DNA of 8,419 nt from CAZQYC01 sp043746555 (GTDB lineage: Bacteria; Pseudomonadota; Gammaproteobacteria; Steroidobacterales; Steroidobacteraceae): the NCBI GenBank assembly GCA_043746555.1, contig JAYTQU010000015.1, forward strand, positions 1 through 8,419. Direction: 5' to 3'. Below the pieces are notes generated by a model, which worked only from the letters and a program-made list of their open reading frames with translations, was not told the origin of the DNA and did no database searches. The position numbers and the translations under genes are program-made. Shown here one piece after another: positions 6,871-8,419 of the stretch (its first letter is position 1; the number at the start of each line of letters is the position of its first letter).

Positions 6871-7848
6871 TCATGCGGTGAGTGTCGAACGAACGGCGTC
6901 CAAAATACGCGCGACGCTGGGAATATTATCTTGTTCTAAGCGCGCTAGCGGCACGACCACATCGTAACCCGTGACGCGCTGAATCGGCGCTTCCAGTTCG
7001 TAGTGCGCGCGTTCCGCGACGGTCGCTGCGATCTCCGCACCGACGCCGCAGTTGCGTGCTGCCTCGTGCACGATGATGAGCCGGCCGGTCTTGGTCACCG
7101 ATTCCAATATCGTGTCGAAGTCGATGGGGCTGATGGTTGCCAAGTCGATGACTTCGGCATGAATATCGTGAGTGGCGAGTTGGTCGGCTGCCTTCAATAC
7201 TTCTACGGTCATCGCGCCCCAAGTAAGTAGCGTGACATCGCCGCCTTCACGCAGTACGAAACACTTGTCGAGCGGTAATGCAATACCGTCGTCGTCGATC
7301 TCTTGCTTGAATGCGCGATAGATGCGAGTGGGTTCGATGAAGAGCACCGGATCGGGATCGCGAATCGCGGCGAGCAACAAACCGTAAGCGCGTGCGGGTG
7401 ACGACGGGCACACGACGCGCAGTCCCGGAATATGCGCGAACATCGACTCGACGGCTTCAGAGTGATGCTCCGGCGAGCGGGTGCCGCCGCCATGCGGCGT
7501 GCGAATCACCACCGGGCAGGTTAAGCGCCCGCGTGTGCGATTTCGCAGTCTCGAAAGATGATTCACAATCTGGTCGACGGCGGGATAGATAAATCCCATG
7601 AACTGAATTTCGGCGATGGGTTTGAGCCCCTGCGAAGCCATGCCGACGCACAATCCCGCAATCATGTTTTCCGCCAGAGGCGTATTAAATACGCGCGCCG
7701 CGCCGAATTTTTCCTGCAAGCCCGCCGTCGCACGAAACACGCCGCCATTCGCGCCGACGTCTTCGCCGAGCACAACCACGTTGGGATCGTGAGCGAGCTC
7801 CCACGCATGCGCCCGCGTGATGGCTTCGAGTAAGGTGATTTTAGGCAT
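6871..7848 (-). CDS. pdhB: 2-oxoacid dehydrogenase E1 component, beta subunit
   Basis: With E1 alpha this subunit forms the thiamine-diphosphate decarboxylase that transfers an acyl group from the 2-oxoacid to lipoyl-E2. The 325-residue length is normal for E1 beta. Visible family motifs are GEDVGANGGVFRAT (28-41) and TPLAE with Glu60, equivalent to the Glu that contacts the thiamine pyrimidine. They continue with EIQFMGFIYPAVDQI (80-94), GRLTCPVVIRTPHGGG (107-122) and PEHHSE with His129, matching the catalytic His of human E1 beta. The PEHHSE and YRAFKQE segments resemble Bacillus pyruvate dehydrogenase more than Pseudomonas branched-chain E1 beta, so pyruvate is my first guess at substrate, weakly held. 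The start is the ATG at 7848 (MPKITLLEAIT), which matches the family N-terminus. A GTG at 7875 would add nine residues but overlaps a repeat array. Neither start has a good Shine-Dalgarno. Confidence 0.95.
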   Translation of the reverse strand: MPKITLLEAITRAHAWELAHDPNVVVLGEDVGANGGVFRATAGLQEKFGAARVFNTPLAENMIAGLCVGMASQGLKPIAEIQFMGFIYPAVDQIVNHLSRLRNRTRGRLTCPVVIRTPHGGGTRSPEHHSEAVESMFAHIPGLRVVCPSSPARAYGLLLAAIRDPDPVLFIEPTRIYRAFKQEIDDDGIALPLDKCFVLREGGDVTLLTWGAMTVEVLKAADQLATHDIHAEVIDLATISPIDFDTILESVTKTGRLIIVHEAARNCGVGAEIAATVAERAHYELEAPIQRVTGYDVVVPLARLEQDNIPSVARILDAVRSTLTA

Positions 7849-7869
7849 GTGCAAGACGGCAAGAGAGAC

Positions 7870-7897
7870 GGCCACGGGCGGCTGGCCACTGGTCAGA
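7870..7897 (+). repeat. Array of four degenerate 7-bp units (GGC type), left arm of second inverted pair
   Basis: Units start at 7870, 7877, 7884 and 7891. The first three begin GGC and the fourth is GGTCAGA, a unit also found in the E1 beta-E2 gap. Positions 7877-7894 match the reverse complement of 7926-7943 at 14 of 18 bases, so the two arms can pair. The array ends 21 bp upstream of the E1 beta ATG. Confidence 0.65.
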
Positions 7898-7915
7898 GTG
7901 GGGTTTTGCTCTTGT

Positions 7916-7943
7916 TCTAGCCAACGGCCAGGAGCCAGCTGCC
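7916..7943 (-). repeat. Array of four degenerate 7-bp units (GGC type), right arm of second inverted pair
   Basis: Read on the minus strand, units start at 7943, 7936, 7929 and 7922, and all four begin GGC (GGCAGCT is the first, GGCTAGA the last). It faces 7870-7897 across an 18-bp core. It lies 46 bp after the E1 alpha stop codon. The rest of this 141-bp gap shows no clear Shine-Dalgarno and no T-run. Confidence 0.7.
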
Positions 7944-7989
7944 GGTGGTCGCAGAGCGAATGCGACCCGATATGCGAGAGCGGGAAACA

Positions 7990-8419
7990 TTAGCCGCGCG
8001 CTCCGCTGTAGCGTCGCGCCATGTCTTTCTGCGCCGCTAGATTGCGCGGGAGTTTGGCGAATAGATAATCGAACATCGCGTCGGTGCTTTGCTTAGGCGT
8101 GCTGAAAAATTCCTGCACGGCCGCTTCGACCAGTTGAGCGCATTCGGTTTTCAAGGCGGATTCTCGTTGCTCGTCCCACAGTTTGATGCGTTCAAGAAAA
8201 ATGCGCGTTCGCTTAATCGGTTCGCGGCCCCATGCGGCTTTCACTTCGTCGGCGTCGCGATAGCGAGTCGCATCGTCTGCCGTTGTATGATCGCTCAATC
8301 GATAAGTCATCGCTTCGATCACGGTGGGTCCATCGCCGGCGCGAGCGCGCTCGACTGCATCTCCGATGACATGACGCGATGCGAGAATGTCGTTGCCGTC
8401 GATGCGAATTCCCGGAATG
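7990..8419 (-). CDS. pdhA: 2-oxoacid dehydrogenase E1 component, alpha subunit, C-terminal part
   Basis: This is the thiamine-diphosphate-binding partner of E1 beta. The frame stays open to the window edge, so 142 C-terminal residues are visible and the start is outside; a GTG at 8322 is internal. Upstream of that GTG the frame reads GIRIDGNDILA and ERARAGDGPTVIEAMTYR, both typical of E1 alpha, where the second leads into the cofactor-proximal loop. The loop itself is YRLSDHTTADDATRYR, with the conserved His in the place of the human RYHGHS loop. The remaining C-terminus (WDEQRESAL and a helical tail) is ordinary. The main thiamine motif (GDG...NN) would lie outside the window. The stop is TAA at 7992-7990, 141 bp before the E1 beta start. 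It is the first of three same-strand genes forming an alpha-beta-E2 cluster. The symbol follows Bacillus usage; a branched-chain substrate is not excluded. Confidence 0.93.
   Translation of the reverse strand, partial: IPGIRIDGNDILASRHVIGDAVERARAGDGPTVIEAMTYRLSDHTTADDATRYRDADEVKAAWGREPIKRTRIFLERIKLWDEQRESALKTECAQLVEAAVQEFFSTPKQSTDAMFDYLFAKLPRNLAAQKDMARRYSGARG

Noticed and set aside
6765..7943. CRISPR array or insertion-sequence ends
   Set aside because: The repeat units are 7 bp with no spacers of constant length, there is no transposase, and no target duplication is visible at the array edges.
1..8419. A novel defence, secretion or mobile system
   Set aside because: Every long coding frame belongs to a well-known metabolic family. 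Only the intergenic arrays are unexplained.

Overview
The window is a stretch of ordinary bacterial chromosome, nearly all of it coding, that reads mainly on the minus strand. It holds five protein genes, two of them cut by the window edges. The clearest relatives I can recall for the E2 subunit (segments such as DDADLHAW and FDHR..TGGEA) come from Xanthomonadales-type Gammaproteobacteria. The very large glutamate dehydrogenase of the 180-kDa class and the moderately high G+C content fit that placement. The assignment is from memory and is only moderately secure.

Layout. At the left edge is the 3' part of a plus-strand HAD-family phosphatase-like gene (3-560). It converges, with only 15 bp between stop codons, on a 1620-residue NAD-specific glutamate dehydrogenase (gdhB type, 576-5438, minus). 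Upstream of that, on the same strand and in transcription order, come the genes of a 2-oxoacid dehydrogenase complex: E1 alpha (partial, 7990-8419), E1 beta (6871-7848) and a one-lipoyl-domain E2 (5560-6750). No E3 (dihydrolipoyl dehydrogenase) gene is in the window.

Function. The E1 alpha/E1 beta/E2 set would decarboxylate pyruvate or branched-chain 2-oxoacids and form the acyl-CoA. Sequence alone does not settle which substrate is used. GdhB would oxidise glutamate to 2-oxoglutarate and ammonia with NAD+. If the complex acts on branched-chain 2-oxoacids, the pair makes sense as amino-acid catabolism: transamination generates glutamate and GdhB regenerates the 2-oxoglutarate acceptor. This link is inference.

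The most unusual content is between the genes. Both gaps inside the dehydrogenase cluster (6751-6870 and 7849-7989) contain the same construction: two 28-bp arrays of four degenerate 7-bp units, mostly starting GGC, facing each other as inverted repeats around a non-repeated core. In the E1 beta-E2 gap the core also contains a hairpin followed by a T-rich stretch, resembling an intrinsic terminator or attenuator. I see no mobile element, tRNA, rRNA, CRISPR array or defence-type system. Apart from the heptamer arrays, the window looks like housekeeping metabolism.
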